A stretch of 64,000 nucleotides of DNA. Source: Gemmatimonadaceae bacterium (lineage in GTDB: Bacteria > Gemmatimonadota > Gemmatimonadetes > Gemmatimonadales > Gemmatimonadaceae). The notes under the pieces are model-generated. The model was not told the DNA's origin. It saw only the letters and a program-made list of their open reading frames with translations, and searched no databases. The position numbers and the translations under genes are program-made. Location: assembly GCA_016742275.1 (NCBI GenBank), contig JACVCD010000002.1, positions 248,001 through 312,000 of the forward strand, read 5' to 3'. Below are positions 52,362-61,286 of the stretch, one piece after another (positions within the stretch are counted from its first letter, which is position 1; the number at the start of each line of letters is the position of its first letter).

Positions 52362-55300
52362 AGTTCGCTCGTACCGCACTCCCGCTTCTGGGTGTGCTGA
52401 CCGTGGTGTCACCGCTCGTGGAGACACCCTTTGCTCCCGCGTACGCTGTGGCGCAGGAAACCACCGGTTCCATTCGTGGTGTCGTCACCGGTGCGGATAA
52501 CCGTCCGCTGGCTGGCGCCACGGTGACGGCCACCAACACGGAAACCGGACTCGCGCGCAACGCCATTGCCGGTGACGATGGCGCGTACGTGATTCGCCTG
52601 CTGCCTTCGGGCACATATCGCGTGAGCGTGCGTCGCCTGGGCAGTCAGCAGCAGGATCGCGCCGGCATTCGGGTCACTGTCGGCACCACCACCCCGGTCA
52701 ATTTCGCGCTCACCGAGGCGGCTGCGCAGCTTGGCGCCGTACAGGTACGAGCCGCGCAGCAGCAGGTGGACGTGGCAGATGGTGGTGTGAAGCAGGCCGT
52801 GACGCAGGAAGAAATTCAGAATCTTCCCACGCTTGGCCGCGACTTCACCGACTTCATCAATCTCTCCGGTCTGGTGAGTCCGACGCCGGAAACCACCACG
52901 GGTGGTCAGTTCTCGATCGCCGGTGCACGTCCGTCGCAGACCAACGTGCAGCTCGATGGTGTGGATGCCAACAACAGCTTCTTCGGTGAGAACCGTGGCG
53001 GCAGCCGCATCCCGTTCAACTTCTCGATCGAGTCGGTGAAGGAGTTCCAGATCATCACCAACGGCTTCGACGTGGAGTACGGCAACTACGCCGGCGGTAT
53101 CATCAACATCATCTCCAAGGGCGGTACCAACCGCCGCAAGGTGACGGCGTACGGCAACTATCGCGGTGATGCGCTTACGGCGCAGAACTTCAATGGCACG
53201 CCGGTCAACAACTTCAACGTGCAGCAGTACGCCTTCCAGGCAGAAGGACCGCTGGTGAAGGACAAGCTGTTCTGGATGGTGTCGGCCGACGGTCAGCGTC
53301 GTCGCGAGCCGTATGTTCCCGCCGGCCCAGGCGCGCTGCAGGCACAGGCCATTGACCTCGAGCGGCGTGCCGACGCAGCCGCGACGCCTGCAGAGGCGGC
53401 TACGCTTCGCGCATCAGCCGTGCGTGCGCGTCAGACGGCTGACTCGCTGGGTCGCTTCTTCAATATCCTTGGCGAGCGCTACGGGATTTCCAACGCGGCC
53501 GGTGCGTACGACGAGTTTGCCACGCGCAACGACGTGCTCACGCTGTTCGCACGTATCGACTGGAACATCAACGACAAGCACCGGCTGTCGGTGCGCAACA
53601 ACTGGTCCAACTACGACAACGGCAACGAAACATTTGCCGGAACGGCGTTGGGTGGTTTGTCGCAGACCGAGGCGTTCAAGAATCGCACGAATTCGCTGGT
53701 GGGTGAACTCAACAGCGTACTTGGTGATCGGGCCTCGAACGTGTTCCGCTTCCAGTACTCCGGCGAAGACCGTCCGCGCGTTGGCGCCGACCTCAAGCCG
53801 CAGCTGCGCGTGAACAACATCATTCCCGGCACCGCGTATGCCTGGGGTGGTAACAGCCTCGCGTTCCGCAACAGCATGATCGAAAACAAGATCCAAATCG
53901 TGAACAACACGACCGTGGATCTTGGACGCCACACGCTCAAGTTCGGTACGAACAACATCTTCGCGCACTACGAGAACGACTTCTGGAACCAGGGATCGGG
54001 TTTCTACACGTTCGACAACCTCGCGGCGCTCGAGACGTATCGTCCGCTGCAGTACACGCGTAACGTGCGCTCCGACGGTCAGGTGCCGCGTGCGGTGTTC
54101 GACACGTACGAGTACTCGGTGTATGCGCAGGATCAGTGGCGCATTACGCCGCGCCTTCTGGCCACCATCGGTGCGCGCTACGATCTCTCGCGTTTCGGTG
54201 ACGCACCGGGTCGTGTGATCGACGCCGAGCGTGCATTCGGTATCCAGACGGGTGTGGCGCCGATCGACAAGAACAATATCTCGCCGCGTCTGTCGCTGGC
54301 GTGGGATCGTCGCGGCGATGCCACCGAAGTGTGGCGCGCGGGAACTGGTCTGTTCTACGGCCGTCTGCCTGGTGTGCTTGGTTCGAACGTGGGCATCACC
54401 GATGTGCCGCTGCAGAACCTTGCGTGCACGGGTAGCGCAGCCGATGGCGATGCCAACGCGCCGCCAGCGGTGAACGGCTATCGCGATTGGGCGGCCAACG
54501 GCGACAACAATCCGTTCAACTGCGCGGGCTCGGCCGGTATCGGTGGTATTCCGGAATACTCATTCTGGACGCAGGGCTTCGAGATTCCGGAGACGTATCG
54601 CGGCAATTTCGGCTACGAGCGTCAGCTCGGCCGCAGCACCCGCTTCTCGGCTGACTACCTGTACACGTTCACGTCGAACCTGTACACGGTGCGCAACACG
54701 AATCTGCGCGCGTCGGTCTTTTCGCTGGCCAACGAAGGTGGTCGTCAGATCTTTGTGCCGACGGCAGCGTTCCGTCCGGCCGCAGCGGCGGGCAATGAGC
54801 GTCTGATCAACACCGACTTCGGCAACCTGTTCCAGAACTACTACGATGGTCGTGCGCGTTCGCAGTCGCTGACGTTCAACCTCGATCATCGCTTTGCGCA
54901 GGAATCGTCGGTACGTGCCTCGTACACGTGGACCACGGCTGACGACAACGGCTCCTTCTCCTGCTGCACGTCGTTCGCCGGCTGGAGCGAATCGCGCATC
55001 GGCGCCACGGGTCCGAACGACATCGGTGGCATTGGTGACACGGACAAGGCGTGGGGCCCGTCGGGCTTCGTGCGCAATCACACCATCATTCTGTCCGGCT
55101 TCACCAAGCTTCCCCTTGGCTTCCGCCTCAGCGGCATCTTCCGCATGCAGAGCGGCACGCCGTGGGGTCCGGAGCAGGGTGGTGACCTGAACGGCGACGG
55201 TCTCACGTTCAACGACCGTCCGTTCATCTTCGCACCGGAAGATTTCCCGGTGGCCATCCCGACGAACATCACGGGATCCGCCGAACAGGCCACGTATGTG

Positions 55301-55690
55301 GCGGCGCAGCGCGAGATCTATCGCGGTTACCTGAATGACAACCCGTGCGTGGGCGACTACGTCGGCCAGATCATTCCGCGTAACACCTGCCGTCAGCCGT
55401 GGTTCAACCGCCTCGACCTCTCGCTGCGGAATCGCATTCCGACGCGCGCGGGCCAGTCGGCGGAAATCTCGCTCGACTTCTTCAACGTGCTCAACGGTCT
55501 GAGCTCCAAGTGGGGCCGCTACGAGTCGATCGCGTCGAACCGTCGCAATCTGATGGTGCCGGTGTCGTACGATCCAACGGGTGAGACGATCCGCTACAAC
55601 CTCACCGACTTCTTCGGCGACAAGACGCCGCTCGGAACGAATTTGCTCCTGCAATTCTCGATGCAGTTGGGAATCCGATACACCTTCTGA
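52352..55690 (+). CDS. Oar-like TonB-dependent receptor coupled to two OB lipoproteins
   Basis: The 1112-residue protein begins with GTG (GGAGG six bases upstream) and a signal peptide ending AYAVAQ. A carboxypeptidase-regulatory-like domain follows (GSIRGVVTGADNRPLAGATV), then the Oar-type plug: TQEEIQNLPTLGRDFTDFIN, FSIAGARPSQTNVQLDGVDA, FDVEYGNYAGGIINIISKGG. The barrel ends LLLQFSMQLGIRYTF, with the expected C-terminal Phe. The substrate is unknown. Coupled lipoproteins upstream suggest a SusD-like or button-lid partner role. A 12-bp hairpin follows the stop. Confidence 0.92.
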   Translation: MLVKFARTALPLLGVLTVVSPLVETPFAPAYAVAQETTGSIRGVVTGADNRPLAGATVTATNTETGLARNAIAGDDGAYVIRLLPSGTYRVSVRRLGSQQQDRAGIRVTVGTTTPVNFALTEAAAQLGAVQVRAAQQQVDVADGGVKQAVTQEEIQNLPTLGRDFTDFINLSGLVSPTPETTTGGQFSIAGARPSQTNVQLDGVDANNSFFGENRGGSRIPFNFSIESVKEFQIITNGFDVEYGNYAGGIINIISKGGTNRRKVTAYGNYRGDALTAQNFNGTPVNNFNVQQYAFQAEGPLVKDKLFWMVSADGQRRREPYVPAGPGALQAQAIDLERRADAAATPAEAATLRASAVRARQTADSLGRFFNILGERYGISNAAGAYDEFATRNDVLTLFARIDWNINDKHRLSVRNNWSNYDNGNETFAGTALGGLSQTEAFKNRTNSLVGELNSVLGDRASNVFRFQYSGEDRPRVGADLKPQLRVNNIIPGTAYAWGGNSLAFRNSMIENKIQIVNNTTVDLGRHTLKFGTNNIFAHYENDFWNQGSGFYTFDNLAALETYRPLQYTRNVRSDGQVPRAVFDTYEYSVYAQDQWRITPRLLATIGARYDLSRFGDAPGRVIDAERAFGIQTGVAPIDKNNISPRLSLAWDRRGDATEVWRAGTGLFYGRLPGVLGSNVGITDVPLQNLACTGSAADGDANAPPAVNGYRDWAANGDNNPFNCAGSAGIGGIPEYSFWTQGFEIPETYRGNFGYERQLGRSTRFSADYLYTFTSNLYTVRNTNLRASVFSLANEGGRQIFVPTAAFRPAAAAGNERLINTDFGNLFQNYYDGRARSQSLTFNLDHRFAQESSVRASYTWTTADDNGSFSCCTSFAGWSESRIGATGPNDIGGIGDTDKAWGPSGFVRNHTIILSGFTKLPLGFRLSGIFRMQSGTPWGPEQGGDLNGDGLTFNDRPFIFAPEDFPVAIPTNITGSAEQATYVAAQREIYRGYLNDNPCVGDYVGQIIPRNTCRQPWFNRLDLSLRNRIPTRAGQSAEISLDFFNVLNGLSSKWGRYESIASNRRNLMVPVSYDPTGETIRYNLTDFFGDKTPLGTNLLLQFSMQLGIRYTF

Positions 55691-55705
55691 TTTCTCAACT
55701 CTGAA

Positions 55706-55744
55706 CTCTCGTCTCTCAAGCTTCGGTGGTGAGAGAGACGAGAG
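55706..55744 (+). terminator. Hairpin after TonB receptor gene
   Basis: CTCTCGTCTCTC at 55706-55717 and GAGAGACGAGAG at 55733-55744 form a perfect 12-bp stem 15 bases after the stop. There is no following T-run. It sits next to palindromic element copy B, so the two hairpins together may insulate convergent genes. Confidence 0.6.
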
Positions 55745-55753
55745 TGTCGGGGG

Positions 55754-55838
55754 GAGAGGGTGAGAGTACGGGCTGGAGATAGACGCTGAGTTGCTGACCC
55801 TCTCAACGTCTATTTCCAGCTCATTCTCTCACCCTCTC
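55754..55838. repeat. Dispersed palindromic element, copy B (short form)
   Basis: Arms 55754-55785 and 55807-55838 are 32-bp inverted copies with few mismatches (GAGAGGGTGAGAG and CTGGA/TAGACG shared). The 21-bp loop holds TTGCTGACCCTCTCAA, followed by GTCTATTTCCA in the right arm, as in copies A and C. The 75-bp interior of copy A is missing. It separates the convergent receptor and Ig-lipoprotein genes. Confidence 0.8.
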
Positions 55839-55843
55839 AACTT

Positions 55844-56695
55844 TCAGAGCTTCTTACTCAGCTGGAGTTCGAGTTTGAGTGTGCTGGAGTACGGCGCGGA
55901 GTACTCGAATGTGCGGGCGGCCCAAGAGCTCGATGCCGGTGGTTGCACTTCAAGTCGAAAGCGTGCGACCGGCATGTCGGGTAGCGTGAATCGTCCATCG
56001 CTGCCGGTGGTGGCGGTCGCAATGAGTGTTGGGGTACTGACTGGTGTTCCCACGGGCGGCAGTGTGTCGCCGGCGAGTGGCGGGAGTTGCACAAATCGTA
56101 CGATCGCACCGGAGATGTTCGTGAGCACCCATCGGGTCGTATCCTGACCGGACTGCGGAGCCATATCCAACCCCGAAACCCGAGCCGTAAGCTCGAATCG
56201 CGTCGGCCGCGTGACAGGTCCCGGTCCGCTCGTGTCTTGCCGCGCCGGGGTGATGGTGAAGCGAGCGGTGTCGGCTTGCCCCTGGTAAGATGCAATGATC
56301 ATGGCCTGACCTGGAGCGCGGCCTGCCACGGCGGCGCGCAGGACATTGTTTGACACGGTGCTCGCAAAGCTGGAGTCAGGAAATGGTGCCACCGTGGCAA
56401 TGTTCGCATCCGAGGTCGTCCAGGCAGGCTTTGCTCCCGGTACGGGATTTCCGGCGGCATCGAGAATGGCCACCGAGATGATCGCGCCGTATCCCGATTC
56501 AAGCGTCGCGGTTCGCGGATCAACGCGAACAGATTCGCCGCTCACATCGCTGATGGTGAGTTGGATGTTGAGCGGCTGACTATTGCCGGCTGTTGGCGGA
56601 GAATCCGAGCACGCCGAGAGAAAGGCGACACCTGTCAGCGCGATCGCGACCGAGGTGCGCAGCGATCTGCGGCGAGATGCAAATACATGAGACAT
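55844..56695 (-). CDS. Lipoprotein with Ig-like domain
   Basis: The 283-residue protein has a lipoprotein signal (LRTSVAIALTGVAFLSAC). A BIG2-like Ig domain follows (LESGYGAIISVAILDAAGNPV, PAWTTSDANIATVAP, AGRAPGQAMIIASYQGQADTA). A C-terminal carboxypeptidase-regulatory-like domain comes next ('ATATTGSDGRFTLPDMPVAR'). The ligand is unknown. Its 3' end abuts palindromic element copy B. Confidence 0.8.
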   Translation of the reverse strand: MSHVFASRRRSLRTSVAIALTGVAFLSACSDSPPTAGNSQPLNIQLTISDVSGESVRVDPRTATLESGYGAIISVAILDAAGNPVPGAKPAWTTSDANIATVAPFPDSSFASTVSNNVLRAAVAGRAPGQAMIIASYQGQADTARFTITPARQDTSGPGPVTRPTRFELTARVSGLDMAPQSGQDTTRWVLTNISGAIVRFVQLPPLAGDTLPPVGTPVSTPTLIATATTGSDGRFTLPDMPVARFRLEVQPPASSSWAARTFEYSAPYSSTLKLELQLSKKL

Positions 56696-56857
56696 GAGAC
56701 GACTCCGTTGCATGACGTGGTGCAGAATTCCGATGGAGATGTCGCGGTCGCGACATTCGCGATGGAGACGGCATGTTGGCCATCTGCGCGTGATACCTGT
56801 CGGTTCTGCTATCAGGTCACTTACCGGGTCATTGTCGACTGTGCACTACGGCACACA

Positions 56858-57496
56858 TTACGGTGTGCGATTCATCCCGTTCAATGTCGTGCGCACTCCG
56901 GTCGATACGGCATCACGGGGTGTCTTCCCTTGCTGAAGATCGCGCTCGATTCCGCGACGGAAGGCATTGAGATCCCTATCGAGTGCACCACCTTCCAATA
57001 ACGACTCCATGGACGATGTGGCGATGTCGAGAGGAACTCGCTGCATGGCAAGATCGGTCACGATAGTCATCGGCACCGTGAGTGATGTCCCACTTCCCCG
57101 TTTACGTCGGGCCTCGGCAAGTCGGACAATGGCGCGCCTGTCTACACCAACAAACAATGCGCTGGCTGTCGCCTTGAGCTCATCACTGTCGGACCCTGGG
57201 CCGAGCAGGCCACGTGCATCGCGCAGGCGTGAGGCCAATGATCGCACGGCAATCAGAATGCGTTGATCGTCGGCACCTTTCAGAACCCCCTCCGCCATCT
57301 TGTCGCGTAACGCATCACCAGGGAGTCGTTCCGACGTAAGCGAATCGACGAGCAGTTCTATCGCGGCACGTGTTGCTGGAGCAATACCTGCCGCCGGTGA
57401 ATCTCGGCGCGCTTGCGCAGGCAGTTCTTCAAGTGCGGTGGCCAGAGCGAATGCCACGAGCAAATGACGCAGTTGGTGTGGAAGTACCATGGTCAT
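56858..57496 (-). CDS. Exported helical protein of unknown function in sigma operon
   Basis: A 212-residue protein with a signal peptide (LRHLLVAFALATALEELPAQA). The mature part is helical and charged ('AAIELLVDSLTSERLPGDAL', 'RILIAVRSLASRLRDARGLL', VDRRAIVRLAEARRKRG, VPMTIVTDLAMQRVPLDIA). I recognise no family. It begins within the stop of the glycogen-binding-module gene (ATGA overlap), making it the last gene of the 59.97-56.86 kb operon. Confidence 0.7.
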   Translation of the reverse strand: MTMVLPHQLRHLLVAFALATALEELPAQARRDSPAAGIAPATRAAIELLVDSLTSERLPGDALRDKMAEGVLKGADDQRILIAVRSLASRLRDARGLLGPGSDSDELKATASALFVGVDRRAIVRLAEARRKRGSGTSLTVPMTIVTDLAMQRVPLDIATSSMESLLEGGALDRDLNAFRRGIERDLQQGKTPRDAVSTGVRTTLNGMNRTP

Positions 57497-58065
57497 CGGG
57501 CACTGCTCACGAGCACGATCGAGTTGGGGACACCAAAATCCTCTTCCGCCTCTGCAGGTGCACCGGGGTCGCGCACCACCTGACCGTCGATCACGAATGC
57601 ATATGCATGTCGTCCAGCAGGAAGTGGCAGCAAGGTGCTCCAGGTTCGACCATCCGAGCCTAACTCGAGTGGTGTTGCATCTGCGTTCCATGCATTGAAG
57701 TCACCAACGAGACTCACGCGTCGCACACCGGCAGCCATGACGGAAAAACGCACACCCATCGTGGATGTGGTTGGGGACATCGGGGCGGCGGACTCGTCGA
57801 CTATGGGCAAGGAAGCCGCGCGTGCACGTTGTACGAGATGCTGAAGCGAAGCACCAACGCACATGAAGGCAATGGCGGCGGCCGCTGCGACAGGCCGTGA
57901 TACATGCCAACCGCGTGCGAGTGTTACGGGATCGGGGGCCGTCTGCGCCAATGCTTCATCGAGAGCGGCATGCCAGGCGTCCCGAACGGGCACATCCTGT
58001 CGCATCTCGACAATCGCACGGGCCAGTGGGCCAGTGGGCTCGTTATCGTCCTGCGGTGCCGTCAT
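57493..58065 (-). CDS. Membrane protein with glycogen-binding (CBM48/AMPK-beta-like) module, in anti-sigma position
   Basis: The 190-residue protein has a cytoplasmic N-terminus (APQDDNEPTGPLARAIVEMR), one transmembrane helix (VAAAAAIAFMCVGASL), and an Ig-like glycogen-binding module at about 105-188: VRRVSLVGDFNAWNADATPLEL, WSTLLPLPAGRHAYAFVIDG, DPGAPAEAEEDFGVPNS. These are the core motifs of the AMPK-beta/CBM48 (E-set) fold. Its start overlaps the end of the ECF sigma gene by 23 bp, the place where an anti-sigma gene is expected. No zinc finger is present, so anti-sigma activity is inferred from position. Confidence 0.82.
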   Translation of the reverse strand: MTAPQDDNEPTGPLARAIVEMRQDVPVRDAWHAALDEALAQTAPDPVTLARGWHVSRPVAAAAAIAFMCVGASLQHLVQRARAASLPIVDESAAPMSPTTSTMGVRFSVMAAGVRRVSLVGDFNAWNADATPLELGSDGRTWSTLLPLPAGRHAYAFVIDGQVVRDPGAPAEAEEDFGVPNSIVLVSSAR

Positions 58066-58588
58066 AGTCCTCGAGCTCCTGCTGCAGGCGCGTGCATGCA
58101 CGTTGCACTCGCATTTTGAGCGCCGAAACGCCGACGCCCGTTATGCGCGCCATCTCCACATACTCCAGTTGTTCCACATGCTTGAGCAAGAAGGCCTCGC
58201 GTTGTTCGGCTGGCAACACTTCGAGTGCGCGCGCCAGTTCGACACGCAGCTCCGTATCCGGGCCATGCGATGGAACAGCGGCCTGGGTCAGTGCATCGGA
58301 ATCTGTTCGAACCCAACGGGCCCGCCGGCTTCTGGACAGCAGCGCTGTTCGGCAGCGATTGACCAGAATGGAGAACAGCCATGTGCGAAACGCCGTGCGT
58401 GAATCGTATGCGGCGAGCGATCGGTATGCTCTGATCAATGAATCCTGCGTAGCCTCTTCGGCATCCTGAGGTGACCCCAGCATGCGCGTGGCGAATCGCA
58501 GGCACGACGACATGTGTCGATGCACCAGCTCCGTGAATGCATGGGCATTCCCGTCGAGCGCGTGGCGTACGAGATCGGCATCGGTCAT
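58043..58588 (-). CDS. ECF RNA polymerase sigma factor
   Basis: The 181-residue protein has region 2 ('VRHALDGNAHAFTELVHRHM', DAEEATQDSLIRAYRSLAAY, FRTWLFSILVNRCRTALL) and region 4 (LEVLPAEQREAFLLKHVEQLEYVEMARITGVGVSALKMRVQRACTRLQ). The start at 58588 gives the usual length. It overlaps the downstream membrane glycogen-binding gene, arguing for coordinated expression. The upstream gene (58683-59972), same strand, also encodes a glycogen-binding module. Confidence 0.92.
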   Translation of the reverse strand: MTDADLVRHALDGNAHAFTELVHRHMSSCLRFATRMLGSPQDAEEATQDSLIRAYRSLAAYDSRTAFRTWLFSILVNRCRTALLSRSRRARWVRTDSDALTQAAVPSHGPDTELRVELARALEVLPAEQREAFLLKHVEQLEYVEMARITGVGVSALKMRVQRACTRLQQELEDYDGTAGR

Positions 58589-58682
58589 GTGACATGCGTT
58601 ATACCTCGCGACCGTCATGCGGGGTCACTCTGGTATCGGCAGTCGTCATCAGCGTCTGCCGTCGGCGTCTGCTACTGGCGCA

Positions 58683-59972
58683 TCACCGTACGGTGACGAG
58701 CCCGACCTGTCCTCCGAATTCGTCTCGCGCCACAGGTACGCCGGGCGGCGGCGACCAAGCGGCTCCGTCAATGCTCACGTTTATGCGATAGGTGCCCGGA
58801 GCCACAGTCAGTGCCGTTTCCCACCATCCGTCCACTCCACGTAGCATGGAGACCGGTGCCCAATGCGTGGGTTCACCGCTCACGCGCACGGCCGACGCCT
58901 TGGGCAATCGCATACGGAAACGCACTTGCGTTGAGTCATCGCGAACGGCAACGAAGACCGGGGATACTTCCGTCGCATGCGCGTGCTCCTTCGGTCGGCT
59001 CGGCCAACGGGCAAGACTCACTCCCAGTGAGTACACACCGCGGACATTTGCATCGAGTGTCGGTTGTCTGGGTAGCGCAGCGACTCCGGCAACAACGGTG
59101 ACTCCGTTGACTATCGGGACATGCGCATCGAGACGACTCCATAGCTGCGTGCGGCGCAAGGAGCCTCTGCGTTGTGCAATCTCGGATATCGTTGAATCAC
59201 TTGGCGAACCGGAATCACCCAATACCTGGCGCCCCGTCGTCCCACCGCCTGATAGCGCGAAGTGCAACCGGCCCACTGCGAACTGCACATGCGTTCGGAA
59301 ATCGAGTGTGTGTCGGATAGCGTGGGAGGTCACGCGCTGATAGGTCGTATCCAGACGCCAAGTGGCGGTATCAACTCCCTGCGGAGGACCCGGCACCATA
59401 CGAGGAACTGCGACTTTGCGAGTGATCGCCCAATTCCGGCCACTCGAACGCATATCGAATGCCACCTGCACAGACCGAAACTGTTGCTGAACGATGACGC
59501 CGAGTCCCTGCATGTCGCGTGACGGGTCCAGGTTGGACAGGCCGCGATATCCGTAGGCCAGCGCCACTTCGCCTCGACCCACGGTCCGGCTGAGTCGAGC
59601 ATACGCGCGAGTCATTTCCGAAAGCATGATGCAATCCTGCGTGGCATGCCCAACGGTTCCAGAGGCTGCCACGCGCCACGGATGACGATCAGGGGATCGT
59701 GCGCCGAGCGAAACCACCGGTGTATTGGTCCCGAATTGTGTCGCCTGGGCAATGGGAGCCGAGTGTATCGAGAACGACAGATTCGGCGTCTGCGCGGCCG
59801 TGGAGACCATTGAGTTTGCCAGACACTCCAAGCCATTGCCGTTGGTGGTCATCCCGGCCGCCCGGGTCACGAAGGCTCGGGCCCCAACCTCATGTAGTCC
59901 TTGCTGACTTGCGGCGAATCGGAATGGAAGCAAACCGATGATCGTCAGGAGGGCAGTGCGATGGACGCGCAT
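58683..59972 (-). CDS. Exported beta-rich protein with C-terminal glycogen-binding module
   Basis: The 429-residue protein has a signal peptide (TALLTIIGLLPFRFAASQ). A long amphipathic beta-strand region follows (residues about 60-320; 'RGEVALAYGYRGLSNLDPS', 'RLHFALSGGGTTGRQVLG', VYSLGVSLARWPS), resembling an outer-membrane barrel. A C-terminal E-set/CBM48-like module at about 335-425 reads 'QVRFRMRLPKASAVRVSGEP', THWAPVSMLRGVDGWWETALTVAPGTYRINVSIDG. It is upstream of and co-directional with the ECF sigma gene (94 bp apart). The match to a specific barrel family is uncertain. Confidence 0.72.
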   Translation of the reverse strand: MRVHRTALLTIIGLLPFRFAASQQGLHEVGARAFVTRAAGMTTNGNGLECLANSMVSTAAQTPNLSFSIHSAPIAQATQFGTNTPVVSLGARSPDRHPWRVAASGTVGHATQDCIMLSEMTRAYARLSRTVGRGEVALAYGYRGLSNLDPSRDMQGLGVIVQQQFRSVQVAFDMRSSGRNWAITRKVAVPRMVPGPPQGVDTATWRLDTTYQRVTSHAIRHTLDFRTHVQFAVGRLHFALSGGGTTGRQVLGDSGSPSDSTISEIAQRRGSLRRTQLWSRLDAHVPIVNGVTVVAGVAALPRQPTLDANVRGVYSLGVSLARWPSRPKEHAHATEVSPVFVAVRDDSTQVRFRMRLPKASAVRVSGEPTHWAPVSMLRGVDGWWETALTVAPGTYRINVSIDGAAWSPPPGVPVARDEFGGQVGLVTVR

Positions 59973-60108
59973 GTGTTGTACTGGAGAAACACGAAGGCTG
60001 CTGCACGGGATCTGGCCGGTACACAGGCTGCACTACGACTGTACCCACCGATCCGGGTCCGAGGTCACATGGTCAGAACTGGGAGATGAGAGGCCAGTTG
60101 TCAGAGTT

Positions 60109-60266
60109 GAGAGGGGGAGATGGAAATAGACATTGAGAGGGTCAGCAACGAAGGAATCGAGTATTCAGAGGCTTGGCGGACAGGACTGCAGTCCTTGCGG
60201 CCGAGCTTCCGAGCACCAGTTCCTTCGTTGCTGAACTCCCAATGTCTATCCCCATCTCCCCCTCTC
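60109..60266. repeat. Dispersed palindromic element, copy C
   Basis: Left arm 60109-60156 and right arm 60220-60266 are inverted copies of about 47 bp with a few mismatches and one indel. The inner part GCAACGAAGGAA/TTCCTTCGTTGC is a perfect stem specific to this copy. The interior has AGGACTGCAGTCCT (60183-60196), a perfect 14-bp palindrome, and shares GGCGGACAGGACTGCAGT with copy A. The gene-free stretch 59973-60358 is filled by this element and short CTCAGAACT-like low-complexity sequence. Confidence 0.87.
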
Positions 60267-60358
60267 GAACTCCCATCGTCCTACAGCCCAGAACTGAGAA
60301 CGTTAGTTCTGGGTCTCAAGAAGTGAGAGCTGAGAAACCAGAGGCCAGACTCCAGAGA

Positions 60359-61237
60359 TCAGAGCGCTGGTGTCGGCAGCAGGTCCAGCAGTTCTGGCCA
60401 GTCGATGAATGGATTCCGATTGCCTTGTGCTCTGAACACCGCGTCGTTTCGCAGGCGCTCCCATGCGTCCACGGGGTCTTCGCGTGCCCACGCCAGCAGC
60501 ATGTCGCGTTCAAACGCGAAGTTGAGCAGGCTGAAGCCACTCGGGCGATCGGCGTTATACCGGAGGTGGAAGTACAGCAGCGCCCGTGCGATGTCACCGC
60601 GTACACTGGCGCGTGGTTCGAACACAATGGTTCCACTGGTGCCGGTGGCGTATCCCAGTCGGCTGACTTCCGTCGTGCCGGCAATGGGTGTCCCCGTCCA
60701 CAGCACGGTTCCGCGCACGAGCCCGTACGGGTAATTGCTGCGGCGTTCATTGGCGGCCGAGTCGGAGCTGAAGAGGTGGTGCAGATCGCTCAGTGCGGGA
60801 TCGAGCTCTGCACCGCGACTGCGGGGCCAGGTATGCTCGGTATTGATTCGGCTTTGTGCTGCAGTGGCGCGCGTCGTCACGCCGATCGCTTCACGTCCGG
60901 TATAAAGATCGATAATCCACGGGCGCGTCCCGCGATCGACATAGGCGTACAGCGAGTCGCGCGCTGATGTGTAGCCCAGTGTGCGTTGTGTGCGCACGGT
61001 CTGCTGCAGCGCCGAAAGCAACGCCGCGTCACACCGGTTGGCAGCGCCCGAGTAATACGACGACTGTGCCGCCGGCGGTGCGGTGACGCAGGTATTGGGC
61101 GGCGGAGGCGTGGTGGTGCCATCGTCGCTTGCGCAGGCGCCAAACAGCGCCAGCGATGCGATAAGGACAACGGATCGTGCCGGCGACCGTGTGGCCGTGC
61201 GTGGCACGAAATCGTGAACGCGCGTACAGTGAGTCAT
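60359..61237 (-). CDS. Secreted endonuclease I family nuclease (lipoprotein)
   Basis: The 292-residue protein has a lipoprotein-type signal (SVVLIASLALFGACAS). A nuclease core follows with RINTEHTWPRSRGAE, SDLHHLFSSDSAANERRSNYPYG, RGDIARALLYFHLRY and GNRNPFIDWPELLD. These are the motifs of the bacterial endonuclease I/ExeM-type family; the His in EHTWP is the general base and acidic/His residues bind a metal ion. It probably degrades extracellular DNA for nutrients. Copy C of the palindromic element lies downstream. Confidence 0.9.
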   Translation of the reverse strand: MTHCTRVHDFVPRTATRSPARSVVLIASLALFGACASDDGTTTPPPPNTCVTAPPAAQSSYYSGAANRCDAALLSALQQTVRTQRTLGYTSARDSLYAYVDRGTRPWIIDLYTGREAIGVTTRATAAQSRINTEHTWPRSRGAELDPALSDLHHLFSSDSAANERRSNYPYGLVRGTVLWTGTPIAGTTEVSRLGYATGTSGTIVFEPRASVRGDIARALLYFHLRYNADRPSGFSLLNFAFERDMLLAWAREDPVDAWERLRNDAVFRAQGNRNPFIDWPELLDLLPTPAL

Positions 61238-61286
61238 CCCTCAAGATGACATCGGAACCGATGTCCCCGACACCCCGGAGAGACGT

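Noticed and set aside
54560-55654. 364-codon open frame antisense to the TonB receptor gene
   Set aside because: Arg/Val-rich shadow of a conserved receptor; no ribosome-binding site, signal or known motif.
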